Source: Aaosphaeria pasadenensis
Taxonomy: Eukaryota; Ascomycota; Dothideomycetes; Pleosporales
Direction: 5' to 3'
Length of the DNA stretch: 64,000 bases
Assembly: GCA_022813625.1 (NCBI GenBank)
Contig: JAKLMB010000014.1
Coordinates: forward strand, 824,845-888,844
Positions within the stretch are counted from its first letter, which is position 1, and the number at the start of each line of letters is the position of its first letter. Below are positions 43,342 to 54,346 of the stretch, one piece after another. The translations under genes and the position numbers were made by a program. The notes under the pieces are model-generated. The model saw nothing but the letters and a program-made list of their open reading frames with translations, was not told the DNA's origin and made no database searches.

Positions 43342-43879
43342 GCATCTTTCGCTGCGCAATCTCTGCAATGTTGCATTAGGGCGCAGTTCTCTTAGGAATG
43401 GAATTGATGTTCACAAAAGATGCTTTGGTGCTGATCTTGCCGCCTTCCTTTTTCCATAGACATTAATGTCATACTTGCTACAAGAAAGTAAACTTCTCGC
43501 TACATAAATTATCTGAACGATTCGTAGCCTCGGCCTATCTTATAGGCTCCAATGAAACCATTACGTCATGCCCTGCCTCGTGGCCCGTATTTCGTGCATC
43601 TCAGACGACCAGTACAAGCGAAATGAAGTCATTCTATGAAGGAGCTACCTTACGAGTCCGTGGCCGAGGACTCAAAAATCAAACACAAACCAATAAACGC
43701 CATAAACAAGCTAGGCTTTGATCCCTTCCCGCTTATTCTCGTACATCAGGTCCATAAATTTACCGAAGTACCTTCCTATTACAAACACTGGGCAAGCAGA
43801 CTGACAACCAAGCTATTAAAGAGGCGGTTCCCTTCTACTTACAGTATCATCCAGAGATGCGGAACGAGACGCATACTGC
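43342..43879. other. Intergenic spacer before BBE oxidase 3
   Basis: 538 bp, no coding feature; promoter region of BBE oxidase 3. Confidence 0.45.
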
Positions 43880-45588
43880 ATGGCTGTCATGGTACCTCTT
43901 GCCGCCAAATCTTCTATGTTCCTACTGCTTGTCTTGTCAATAACAACACCTTACCTCATAGTCGCTGCTACGATACTGGAGTCAAACACATTGAGACCAA
44001 ATATTAAGCAAACATGCGAGACTCTAAAGGCCACTGTGCTCACGTTCCTCCCGTCCTCGTCTAACTACACAGCCCTGGCAACAAAGAACTGGTCTGCAAC
44101 AGCTTGGAGCAAGCCATCCTGCATTGTGCAGCCGTCAAGTTCCTCTCAGGCGCAGGAGGTTGTATCAGTTCTCTCAAAAGGTGGGGTTTCTTTCGCCGTT
44201 CGCTCCGGTGGACACATGCCATCCCCATTGGCAGCAAACACCGATGGTGGCGTTTTGATAGATCTCTCTGGACTCAAGTCTATTCAATACGATGCTAGGA
44301 AATCGGAGGCAAAAATTGGTGCAGGACTGAAATGGGGTGAAGTTTATGCCGAGTTGGAAAGATCTAAGGTAACAGTTGTTGGCGGCAGAGTTCTGGATGT
44401 TGGGGTTGGGGGGTTGATCTTGGGGAGTAAGTCACTTTCTTCATGATCTTTAATATTTGAACAACATGTACAGGGACATGGTTAATTCATTTTCAATGAT
44501 TAGGTGGACTGTCTTATCTATCTGACCTCTATGGGCTTGCATGCGACAATGTTGTCAATTTTGAAGTTGTTCTTGCGGGTGGGAAACTTGTGAATGCTAG
44601 CGCCAGAGAGAATCAAGATCTATTTTGGGCGCTCAAAGGAGGACTAAATAATTTCGGTACGCTGTCCTTCTCATCAAGAACACTCCCCTCTCCTTCTCAC
44701 TAATTCAATGTCTACAATATTGTAGACATTGCCACCAAAACAAATAAGCTAATGTATGTTTTCCGTGGCTTTTTAGGCCTCGTAACCTCGTTCACATTAA
44801 AAACCTATCCGATCTACGAAGTCTGGGGAGGTGTAAAATTGTACAACTACACAGACCTCCCCAAACTCCTCCGAGCAGCGAACGAATATCAGTCAACTCC
44901 GACTAAAGACCCGTACGCAAATTTCATGCTCCAAGCATTTCCAACCAATCAATCGATTGGCGTAGTCTTGAACATGGTCTATCTCAAACCTGTTCCGTCG
45001 CCTGCTGCATTCGCACCGTTCTACAGTATCTCCACGACGGGAGATTTGACGAAAGTGCAGACTCTCAGGGAGATGATGAGTGGACAGGGCGTACCAGATA
45101 TACCGAGATGGGATTGGCGAACTACGAGCTTTAAGCCTAGTGAGGAGATATATGAGAGGATTGAGGGGGTCCTTGTTGAAGCACCCGAGGTGGCTACAAT
45201 TGCAGGTTTGACTGGAGGTACATTGGCTTTAGGATTGCAGCCTATTTCTACGTTGCTGGTTGACGCGGGAAGAGAGAAAGGAGGGAACGCATTAGGGCTG
45301 GAGAGGATGAATCAGACATGGTGGGTGCTGGATACAGGACATTGGCTTGAGAAAGATGATGAAGTTGCGCATGAGGCGACGAAAAGGCTAATCAATAAGA
45401 TCAATGATGAGGTAGAAGAGGAGCAAGCTGAGGTGGATTATCTTTTCATGAACGATGCTAGCTGGGATCAGGATGTTATTGCGTCATATGGAGAGAATAA
45501 TGTGGCAAAGTTGAAGGCTGTAAGAAGGAAGTACGATCCGCAATTCGTCTTCACGGACTTAGTCTCTGGAGGGTTTAAGTTAGGCTAA
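43880..45588 (+). CDS. Secreted BBE-like FAD oxidase 3
   Basis: Three exons (43880-44426, 44504-44656, 44777-45588) join in frame to 503 aa. A hydrophobic leader (MFLLLVLSITTPYLIVAATI after the first residues) marks a signal peptide. FAD motifs: SATAWSKPSCIVQPSS, FAVRSGGHMPSPLA with the covalent histidine, IGAGLKWGEVYAEL, VGVGGLILGSGLSYLS, then FEVVLAGGKLVNASA and LFWALKGGLNNFG. C-terminal BBE segment: DYLFMNDASWDQDVIASYG and KYDPQFVFTDLVSGG. It sits 540 bp downstream of cupin 2 and is transcribed the same way. Confidence 0.9.
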
Positions 45589-46638
45589 ATCTTACACCAT
45601 GAGATTGTTTACCTTCTTAAAGTAGAATGCAGGTTGCAAGGTTGAAGCTACTTTGTTCTTCAGAGGAAATACGCGTCGCATTTAGCTATGTTGGTGATAG
45701 TCGGTTCTATATAAGTCGCATCCGTTCACCCTTTACACTAAGAATGCAGCTTTGGCATCTATAGCTGTTTACACGATTGAATAATACTATGAGCAGGGAA
45801 GTTCGAACTTTTCTGATGTTCTCTGAAAGATCTTCACTTTCAACTCAACCATATCAGTCCCTTTGCATTCCCCACACTTCACTTCTCCGTCAAGTCTTAG
45901 CACAATCTCTTTACTTGCAGACAAGCAGATTTCTGCCATTCCTCCAATTCCTTCCTAAGTGTAACGACGTTTCAACTCAGACAACAGGTTTTACCTACTT
46001 CTTTGTCCAAGTAAACTTTGGGAAATTATGTCATTTCAGATCCCAGATCAAGGCAAATGTGTAATCCTGCAACGGTGTCTCGATTAGGATGCTTCTGCCG
46101 TCCATCGGTAGTTATTGTGGCGACTTTTTTCAGGGGGCAGGGGATTGCGGCGTGGTAATCAAGCGGTGAGGGAAAGTTGGAAGTCCTGAAAGGAGTTTCC
46201 AAATGAAGCATGTGACGGAGTGAGGCGAGGCGACCTTTAAACATAATCAACGGAAATTATAGTGCCAGGCGAACATTGCTATGCATTACCGATCACTGGG
46301 GTACCTATCACTTAACATTACCAATGTACGGGCTAAAGTCGGCAGAGAACAAGAAGACGTTTTCTTCGAGAGGGGTCACTCAAACCCAGATGGTCGGTAT
46401 TGTGGGGTTGTGATTCGCGTTTTGATTCAGTATAAGACATGCAGGCGGGGAGTTTGATTAGGGCTTGGCGATGGATATTACGCGGTTGGTCGGGTTTTGC
46501 GGTTATATATGGTGGCCCCAAATGCCTGCTGCCTCCAGGTCGTGAATTGAAGTCACAATCTAAACACACGCCTGGTATCTTCATTCTTCCTTGGATACTC
46601 ATCTGCAAGTTCGATTATTCCGCCGATTATCTTCAACT
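45589..46638. other. Intergenic spacer and promoter of SDR 2
   Basis: 1.05 kb with no supportable gene. A TATATAT stretch near 46503-46510 may serve SDR 2. Confidence 0.45.
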
Positions 46639-47486
46639 ATGGCCGCCAACATTGTTGTTGTGACAGGTGCAAATACGGGTTTAGGATATGCAATTGTTAA
46701 GGGACTCCTGGAGTCTTCAAAGACATACCACATTTACCTTGGAAGCAGATCTGCTCAGAAGGGAGATGAAGCGATCAAGAAACTTCGCAGCGAGATTCCA
46801 GAGACCAAAAGCACTGTTGAGTTACTTGAAATCGACGTCAGCAGTGATGAGTCCGTAAGCAAAGCTGCGGATGTAGTAGAGAAGGCCCATGGCCGTCTTG
46901 ATACACTTGTGAACAATGCTGGTAAGAACCTCAGGACGAAGTATGAATTTGAATGCTTGAGCTAAATATACTAGGCGTGGGGTTTGATTCGCTGTTTACT
47001 ACGGGTCAGATGTCCTTGCGAGATTCCTTCAACAAAACCTTTGACATTAATGTTGCGAGCGCAAATGTTGTCACTTATACCTTTGCTCCTCTCCTCATCA
47101 AATCCTCGGATGCGCGCCTGATCTTTTTGGCTGGCATAGGACAGATAACAATCGCGGCTGAGAATTACTTCCCAACACCACCATTGCCTGCAGGATGGCC
47201 AAAGGAAGTTGGCTTTGAGACAATTGCGTATCGTACTAGCAAGGTAGCAATGAATCTAGTCATGCTGGACTGGAATCACAAGTTGAAAGAAGACGGAGTG
47301 AAGGTGTGGAGTATCAATCCAGGGTTCTGTGCTACTGGGTTGGTCGACGGAAATGCGGAAACAATGAGTGCAATGGGTGCACAGCCAGCCAGCGTAGGAG
47401 CACGGAACATCATCTCGGCTATTGAAGGCAACCGAGATTCGGATGTTGGGAAATGTCTTGATACAGATGGTTTGCTACCATGGTAG
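46639..47486 (+). CDS. Short-chain dehydrogenase/reductase 2
   Basis: Exons 46639-46921 and 46975-47486 give 264 aa. The coenzyme motif is VVVTGANTGLGYAIVKGL (TGxxxGxG), followed by YLGSRSAQKGDEA (RS/RR typical of NADPH use), LLEIDVSSDESV, NNAGVGF, and the catalytic YRTSKVAMN (YxxxK). The substrate-loop serine position reads LIFLAGIGQI, where SS is more usual, so the catalytic Ser appears replaced. It is the last enzyme gene on the right side of the second cluster; carbonyl reduction is the general expectation. Confidence 0.85.
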
Positions 47487-49215
47487 TGAGCTGTGTACGC
47501 TTTGATTCGCGCGTGGGACGGTTCACATCATTAATCAATATCTCACCATTGACTTATTGAATGATGTTAATGCGCCTATCCTCAGTTGTGCTAGTCTTGG
47601 TTGAGCGAAGCAGTACAACAATGGGTCTACCATTTGCAGAGACTCAATGAAATACAATTCAAGGAACACAAGATGAAAAACTTACTACGTGTCTGCCCAC
47701 CTGGAATACTGCAAAATAATAACTACAACATCAGTCAAGGGCAGACGAGATCGCATATGGCTAGTTATCAATGACCGCATAACGAATCAAAACATTGCTG
47801 CTACTGTTATGTTCTTCTGTAAGACGAATGTGGTAGTGTGAAAGCCCTCAATTCTAATTATGCCAAAATTTAAAAGTGATGCTTGCCTAAGAGAGCCGAA
47901 ACGATTCCTTCCTGCTTTGGTTGAGATCGTTGGTACTCTAAACGAGAAGCTCTGCCGTTCAAAGCTGCAAAGTATCCGACCTCATCCTCCATAGAAGAAG
48001 TCCAGGAGCTCGTCACGGCACTATAGCAACCAGGTTCATTGAGTGCTTGCTTTGTTATAGGTAGCCGTAATTTGCTGCAATCCCACTTGATGAGTATAGT
48101 GATCGCAAACATGACGAGAGTTGGGTCCAATACTAAAAGAAGAACGAGGCGTCTCTGCTTCGAACCCTTTGAAGTCGTCTTCTTTGATGCCTTTAGGACC
48201 TCAGTATAGACAATTCCATCACCGACTATTTCACGCTCAAACATTTGAAAAATTCGCTCTTCCATCAGGAGCATTCCTAAGAACAGATAGGAAGTGTTCA
48301 TCTAGTCGGCGTGTCTTGCCGCCCACTTTTGGAGTGGGAGGAATTCCCATTGCAACGGAATACCATCCTTAGGATCTAGAAAGCCCATTGAGATTGAAAC
48401 GTGTGTTCTCTTCCTTTAACGGGACCAAATCCGCAATAACGCATTTCACCCCGCTTTATTTAACATAATTATAGGTGTAATCATGGTTCATCTAGGGGCA
48501 ACCGAGAATTGGGATCAAATTCATCGACTGAGGGACTCAAATAGCACGTTGAGTCTCTACAGGTTATTCAACCAGAACATTGTATCTGGACAGCTTGATG
48601 TAAATACGTTCCAATTTGCATTGTTTGCTCGAGTGTGACGGGAACAGCTATACTCACAGTCATGCTAAAAGAAGACTACTGATGTCTATCGCCTGATATA
48701 GCAAGTAGAATTCTACCTAGGTTGTTGAAAATTTCTGAAGAAAAGTAACTTTTACAAGTCTTGAGTTCAGGCTTGAAAAGTGGTTTTATTAGTTGAATAT
48801 CAAGATGGCTAGGTTTCGGAAAGATGCATCACTGGAAATATGTGCAGCTTTCTCAACTGACAACTAGTAATGAAATAGTTATCTCAAGAGAATATCACAG
48901 CAGGTAAGGAGAAAGGCGTCCTGTTAGAAGCTACCCCAGATCATGATCTCCTGACCCCTGCTTGTTGGTAGCCACCAAGGCATGCCTCCCTAGCACCGGG
49001 CCAGGCGGGGTAGCGAAAAGGGTGGAGTTGCTACGAGTAGACTAACTAAACACAAGTAACTAGCCTGCTAGCTAGTCAGACTACCCTAGAACCCCCCGGG
49101 CGTGTCCAGGTAAACCCGGCACCCGTCGCCTGATTTCCCCATTATAAGAGCACCTAAGACATTCACCCACCACCCAACCCCCTAAGACAGTTTGCAAAGA
49201 TTTCCTTCACTTGCC
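47487..49215. other. Long intergenic stretch before the Zn2Cys6 gene
   Basis: 1.7 kb. A 143-codon frame on the - strand (47870-48301) has one hydrophobic helix but no family features and may not be a gene. The region just before the regulator (48960-49100) is dense in CTAG-type short palindromes (for example ACTAGCCTGCTAGCTAGT near 49061). Confidence 0.4.
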
Positions 49216-52200
49216 ATGGAACGTTCTCTAAAGCGCGCCTGGGAGAACGATAGCGGAGATGGAACGAAAGAGATCAAGAAGCGGTCGACTATTGCCTGTC
49301 AAGCGTGAGTTCTATGGTGAAATTAAATTGCGTACATGAAACTTACTTGGTGCTCAAGATGTCGTACAGTAGGTTGCTCGTAGCACAATTATCTCTAGAA
49401 TGAGTCTCTGACATTGTTTACAACTCAAGGCAAAGGTGAAATGCGATGTCAATCCATACGCGCCTCCTTGTCTACGATGCGTCGCAGCTTCCATTCCGTG
49501 TTTTTTACCCGAAAGTCGTCGAGGGCGGGTTAGAGGAAGTAAAAAGTAGGTTCAAAACATAGCCGAACCTTCGGAGAAAGAGGTTATATCCTGATTCCAG
49601 TGTAGCCGCAGTACTTTCGAGCAAATCCTGAGCAACGGGCAAGGTACGCAAAGTATGGATGCCCGACGAGATACGCCGATAGAAAGTCAATCTACGGATG
49701 TCTCTGTGTCAGTCTCTGAACAGGTAATGTGCAATTTAACAGAGAGCACCGAACCTGCCAGTCATAACACTGGTTCTGGAGATCTGGAAGCCCAAGAAAC
49801 AGGAACCATCACTCCTTTGGATCCCCACAATCTTATGAAAAGCTTAGATGAAATTTCGTCCAGAAACTCGAAACAACTTACACGGCGGCTACTCCACCTC
49901 TTAGGGGAACAGTTCCCAGTAAGTGAAAGCAAAGAAGTGGAAGTTTCTAGTGAGGGACAAGGCAGCTTTCAAGATCTGCTTCCTTCGATCACTAAGATCG
50001 CTAAGCAAGGGTGGACTTTAGATGGCGGCTTGGACTCTAGGAGAGCAAAACGACCAGCAGTTTTGTCCGTAGCTGATTTGCCGTCGGAAGATGCTAGGTT
50101 GCTGGACTTGTGGACTCCAGCTGCCTTGCAAGAAATGGTCAGTGAGACCACGAGATACTTTGAGTACGGGCTACAAGGCTCAAAACGCGATGTCGCCCGA
50201 GATCTAGATCCCCTACAGAGGTCCATGATTAGTTTCGATCGGGCTCACGAACTTTTCACTGCGTAAAGTCACTCTGCAACACGTTGCTATATGTACTCAC
50301 CGTCGCCAGATACTTCGACATGGTACACCCTCAGTGGTCTATGCTCAATCCATCTCTCCACACACTACAGTTTGTCCGCAGCCGATCTGCAATGCTGACG
50401 ACCACTGTATTGGCGTTAGGCTCTATAGCCTTGGCTACATTGCCAGATCATATCGATGAACAAATTGCCGAAGCGAAGAAGCTCTATGCCCACGCAGAGA
50501 AACTAAGTCTCGTGGTATATTCAACAGGCGCAAGATCGATCGAAATTGTACAAGCCCAAATTGTAAGGAGTCATTTTTTAATCTTGGCGGATGAACAAGC
50601 GACGACCACTAATAATCTACAGTTACTATCTCGCTTTGGCATGTCTTCGAGAACACGCCTGGACGAGCAGCGTTGGCTCCGTTCAGCGATGATACCACGC
50701 ATGGCAATAGAAATTGGCCTCATACCTCGCTCACGAGACAGACAACATAATGCCGATAGCGAAGATGCAGAAATGCAGAGGGCGAATGCGCTGCGAACCC
50801 GCGCCTTTCTGATCCTGAATGAATATAGGTGAAATGATTAAGACGCATCCGTTCAATGGACTTTGCCTGACTGAAACAGATTCTTTTCATTCAATGGAAG
50901 TGCGCCAATAGATCTTGATTGTTTCAATCTTAATGGAGATGAAATTGAAGAGATAACACAGCTTACAGCAGATCGTCATTCTGTTAGCCTGCCAGCTCTT
51001 TATCAGCTGTATCTTTTCCAGGTATGTTTGGATGTTTTCTTATTATTTTTAGGTTGTCGCTACGTCTTCCAAAGTATAATCAGATGTATAACATTACCCT
51101 TCTAGAATGAGCTTCGTAAGAGGGCAGATTCCTATAGTGGACAAAAACAGCTGGACACCTTACATCTCGAGGCCGATCTGGCGTGGATATCATCGTATAT
51201 ACAGCGATGGATCCGGCAATATTGCAGCCAGGACGCTTCTCCAAGGAGTAGGGCGCATTTGATTCATGATGCTCTGAGTTGTCAGTTGCTCTTATCAGCT
51301 CGCATTGTTGGAAAATTGTCTGAGTCGGCCAACCTGCCAACACATCAACGACGACTACTCGACACAGCGCTTGCCATATTTCGAAGCGCCCTTGATGATC
51401 CCGTTACCATACACATGAATACTCGCGGCAGTATTTTTCCGTTTGCTGGTGCCATTATACTGAGGTTCGGCGAGAGAAGAGACCTGGTCCTTCGCTTGGC
51501 CCTTCGTTTGGCGGGGGACCCTACCAGACCTTATGTCCCCAATTTTGTCCGAAATGCCGGTAGTCAATTGCTGGCCATGCTTTGGTAAGATCAGGCAGAC
51601 TGCGCTGCTTTTAATGTTGTAAGTCACTAAGACAATCAGTGCAAACCATCCTGAATCGAAATCCCAGTCAGGCGATCCATCGTTAAATCTGCCAGAGAAT
51701 CAGCATGAGTACAACAAGGCAGATTACTGTCCCATTGGTAACCATAGGTTAGATGACGCGCAAACGCGTACAGCAAACCTAACCAAAAAGTCAGAATCGC
51801 AGGATCGTCAGGCACAGGCGGAAGAGGACGAGTCGGGACGTAGGCAGGAAAGCCTGTCCAACGAAGCTATTCTCAATTGCCAGATGCAACCCGAAATGCC
51901 GGCACAAGTGGTTCATGATATAAATTGGACAACCTCAACATCGTACACACCTGCCAATGTGTCCCTTGCCGCTACAGAAAACGGAAGCAACCTTTTCATT
52001 CCCGACTATTCTCTCGATTTTCCGTATACGCCGATCTCAATTGATTATCAAAGACCGATTTTCTCCTCACAAGACCTAAACTCTGACTACGAAATGCTAG
52101 TAGCTAGGACTATTCGTCCGCAGCAGTCTCATCTCCAACAGCTCCCGGACGGTCAGCACAACCTTGTATCAGAACAAGGATATCAATTTAATTACGGGAT

Positions 52201-52432
52201 GGGAATTTTCTCGCCTGAAAGCCAGCCTCCGGTCCTGGCTAGAGATCCCGGTGAAATGACAGCAGGAAGAGAGAGCTCTGCCCTCGGTGGACGAACTGAA
52301 ATCATTTCCCCAGTCAACTCGACATGCACAGGTAGTATGGACAATAGCCAGGGACACATGAATCGCCAAGAGTATCAGAGGACTTTGTTTTCCACTATCG
52401 AACAGCTTCTTCAGCTGGCTTCGAGAAGCTAA
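49216..52432 (+). CDS. Zn2Cys6 transcription factor with fungal-specific domain
   Basis: Eight exons (49216-49304, 49359-49368, 49430-49545, 49606-50262, 50310-50828, 50880-51021, 51106-51584, 51640-52432) join in frame to 934 aa. The binuclear zinc cluster CxxCx6Cx8CxxCx6C is read across three exons: CQACRTAKVKC then CLRCVAASIPC, followed by basic residues (SRRGRVRGSKK). Exon 2 is only 10 nt, and without it the second cysteine is lost. The middle region (about 200-600) has the helical character of the fungal transcription factor domain, with FDMVHPQWSMLNP; the tail is acidic and Q/S-rich. Candidate controller of either the UbiA/BBE genes on its left or the sugar genes on its right. Confidence 0.88.
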
Positions 52433-52501
52433 AGAACTGCATGTAGTATTTATAGCCAAATTCAAGTGTATCATATGTTTTCATTCTTAGTAAACTGATT
52501 A

Positions 52502-53563
52502 TCAACTGTTCTTTGTGTACACATCGTCTATATGTAACTCATTCAGCATGGGTTTGCCCGCTTTGAATCTGCGGATATTCTCCGAGATTATTTCAATTGA
52601 GCGACCTGTACGGTTGGGCATGCCTGGCGTAGAGTGTGGAGTGATATAGACGTTGGGCAGGTCCCACAACTGAGACTCTTTGGGCAATGGTTCAACCTCG
52701 AACACATCGAGTCCAGCACCAGCGATTTGTCCAGTAGTGAGAGCATGTAACAGAGCTTCTTCGTCGACGATCGGCCCCCTGCCCATATTGATTATTACCG
52801 AACTTGGCTTCATTCTCGTGAATTCTTTGGCGCCAAACAGGTGATGGGTTCGGTCTGTCAAACTGCATGCAATCATTATGACGTCGCAGTCAAGGAGCGC
52901 TTCCACTGTCGCTCCCTCCTCATCGCTGAGCATGGTGTTCACATCGATTGGAGTTTCTTTCTCCATTTTTGGCTTCTTCCTCCGCAGCACCGTGACGTGC
53001 ATCCCAAAAGCGTGGCCCAGTTTAGCCATCTCTTGGGCAGTATTTCCGTAACCAAGGATACCCAGTTTACGTCCCCATAATGCACCACGCAACCTGAAAT
53101 CTTCTCGACCTTTCTCCCATGTGCGTTCTGTTTGTCTCTCCAACAAGGATCTTGTGTCGTATGCTAGTGCCATAGCAAAGAAGAAACCGTGCTGCGCGAG
53201 CGCTGGTGCAGACCTTCCTGCAGAACTTGTAACGACGAAACTGTTTTTCAGCACTTCCGGTCGTGCAGATTTATTCAGTCCCGCATGATCGCAGTGTATC
53301 CATGCAAGATGTGGTGCATCGAGCATGTACGGTTCGATATCGCTGGCCAGGATAGCAACATTGGCCGACTGCAGCGCATTTTGGATGCTTGCTTTGTCGT
53401 CTGCTTTGCACTGGATGAATTCGGCAGGTTGACAAAGCTCACGTAGGATATCGATTTCAGATTGCTCCCACGCAACCGTGCTCAGGACCGTGTGAAGTTC
53501 GCGGGGTGCCATCATGGGTTGAACAGTAATCATAGAAAAAGGATTTGGATATTCATGTGACAA
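52502..53563 (-). CDS. D-isomer-specific 2-hydroxyacid dehydrogenase
   Basis: A single exon of 353 aa. The NAD-binding motif is LGILGYGNTAQEMAKLGHAF (GxGxxG), followed by DVIMIACSLTDRTHHLFG, the MGRGPIVDEEALLHAL block with the catalytic Arg/Glu region, and ITPHSTPGMPNRTGRS where the catalytic histidine stands in PHS. Family members reduce 2-keto acids or oxidise D-2-hydroxyacids in the cytosol. It stands tail to tail with the Zn2Cys6 gene (stops 70 bp apart) and next to glycan-degradation genes, suggesting handling of an acid from sugar breakdown. Confidence 0.88.
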   Translation of the reverse strand: MSHEYPNPFSMITVQPMMAPRELHTVLSTVAWEQSEIDILRELCQPAEFIQCKADDKASIQNALQSANVAILASDIEPYMLDAPHLAWIHCDHAGLNKSARPEVLKNSFVVTSSAGRSAPALAQHGFFFAMALAYDTRSLLERQTERTWEKGREDFRLRGALWGRKLGILGYGNTAQEMAKLGHAFGMHVTVLRRKKPKMEKETPIDVNTMLSDEEGATVEALLDCDVIMIACSLTDRTHHLFGAKEFTRMKPSSVIINMGRGPIVDEEALLHALTTGQIAGAGLDVFEVEPLPKESQLWDLPNVYITPHSTPGMPNRTGRSIEIISENIRRFKAGKPMLNELHIDDVYTKNS

Positions 53564-54346
53564 TATTTTAAAGCAAATGTTGCTAAAAGGGAAGAGACAA
53601 CCCCCATCTCTCAGAAAATCTACTCTAGCACTGACTCAAAGATCATCATTTCTGCCCTGTCGGTCTTTACTGAGATAGAGCCACCTCGTTGCTCACATCC
53701 GTAGGAGCTGGCAATTAGGTTTCGGCATTCACTCTCTAATCGGCCTCAACATCATCAAGACGCCGGCCCCGGGCAAGTGAATTGTGTGACTAACATTGTG
53801 TCCTCCGCAAGAGTACAAGGTTGGCGTTAGTGTAGTAAACGTGGCATCCAATTAGGATTCGAAATTGAGCAGCCAAGTTGCTAACGGTGCAAGCGATTTA
53901 AGCCTGTCGTTGATATGTCCCTCATCCAGCGCATCCACTGCCGTACACGCGTAACAGCGCGTACCGCGGCGTATTCGCTTCAAGGCCGGCTTGCTAGCGT
54001 GAGGCCGTGAGGCCCTTCTCATGGCACCACACGCTACGAGGGTAGCATTTGCGGAGAATTCACACACGAATTAGACTAACCAACCTTGTGTTATTCATTT
54101 CATAAAATGTGTTTGTGACTATGAAGGTAAAGAAATGTATTGCTACGTGCTTTAATTCCTGAAGCGGGGAACCGGGGCATGTTTCCTTCCTCCCCCGCCC
54201 CCCTTCCCTATTGCTTCATGTCTACGGAAAGTGTGTTAAAAAGCTAAAATGGTATCCCGTCCTCATGGCGTGGGATTGTTTGTCATAGTAACGCCCTCGA
54301 TGCACCGGCTTGGTATGGGAAGGGTCGTACCATTTGGGACCTTGTT
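53564..54346. other. Intergenic spacer
   Basis: 780 bp between two - strand genes. One short 71-codon frame lacks features. Nothing recognised. Confidence 0.45.

Noticed and set aside
47870..48301. 143-codon - strand open frame with a hydrophobic helix
   Set aside because: No homologue recognised, no splice neighbours; may be a gene but unsupported.
53852..54067. 71-codon - strand open frame between the dehydrogenase and the GHL gene
   Set aside because: Short, cysteine- and alanine-rich frame without family features or a clear promoter.
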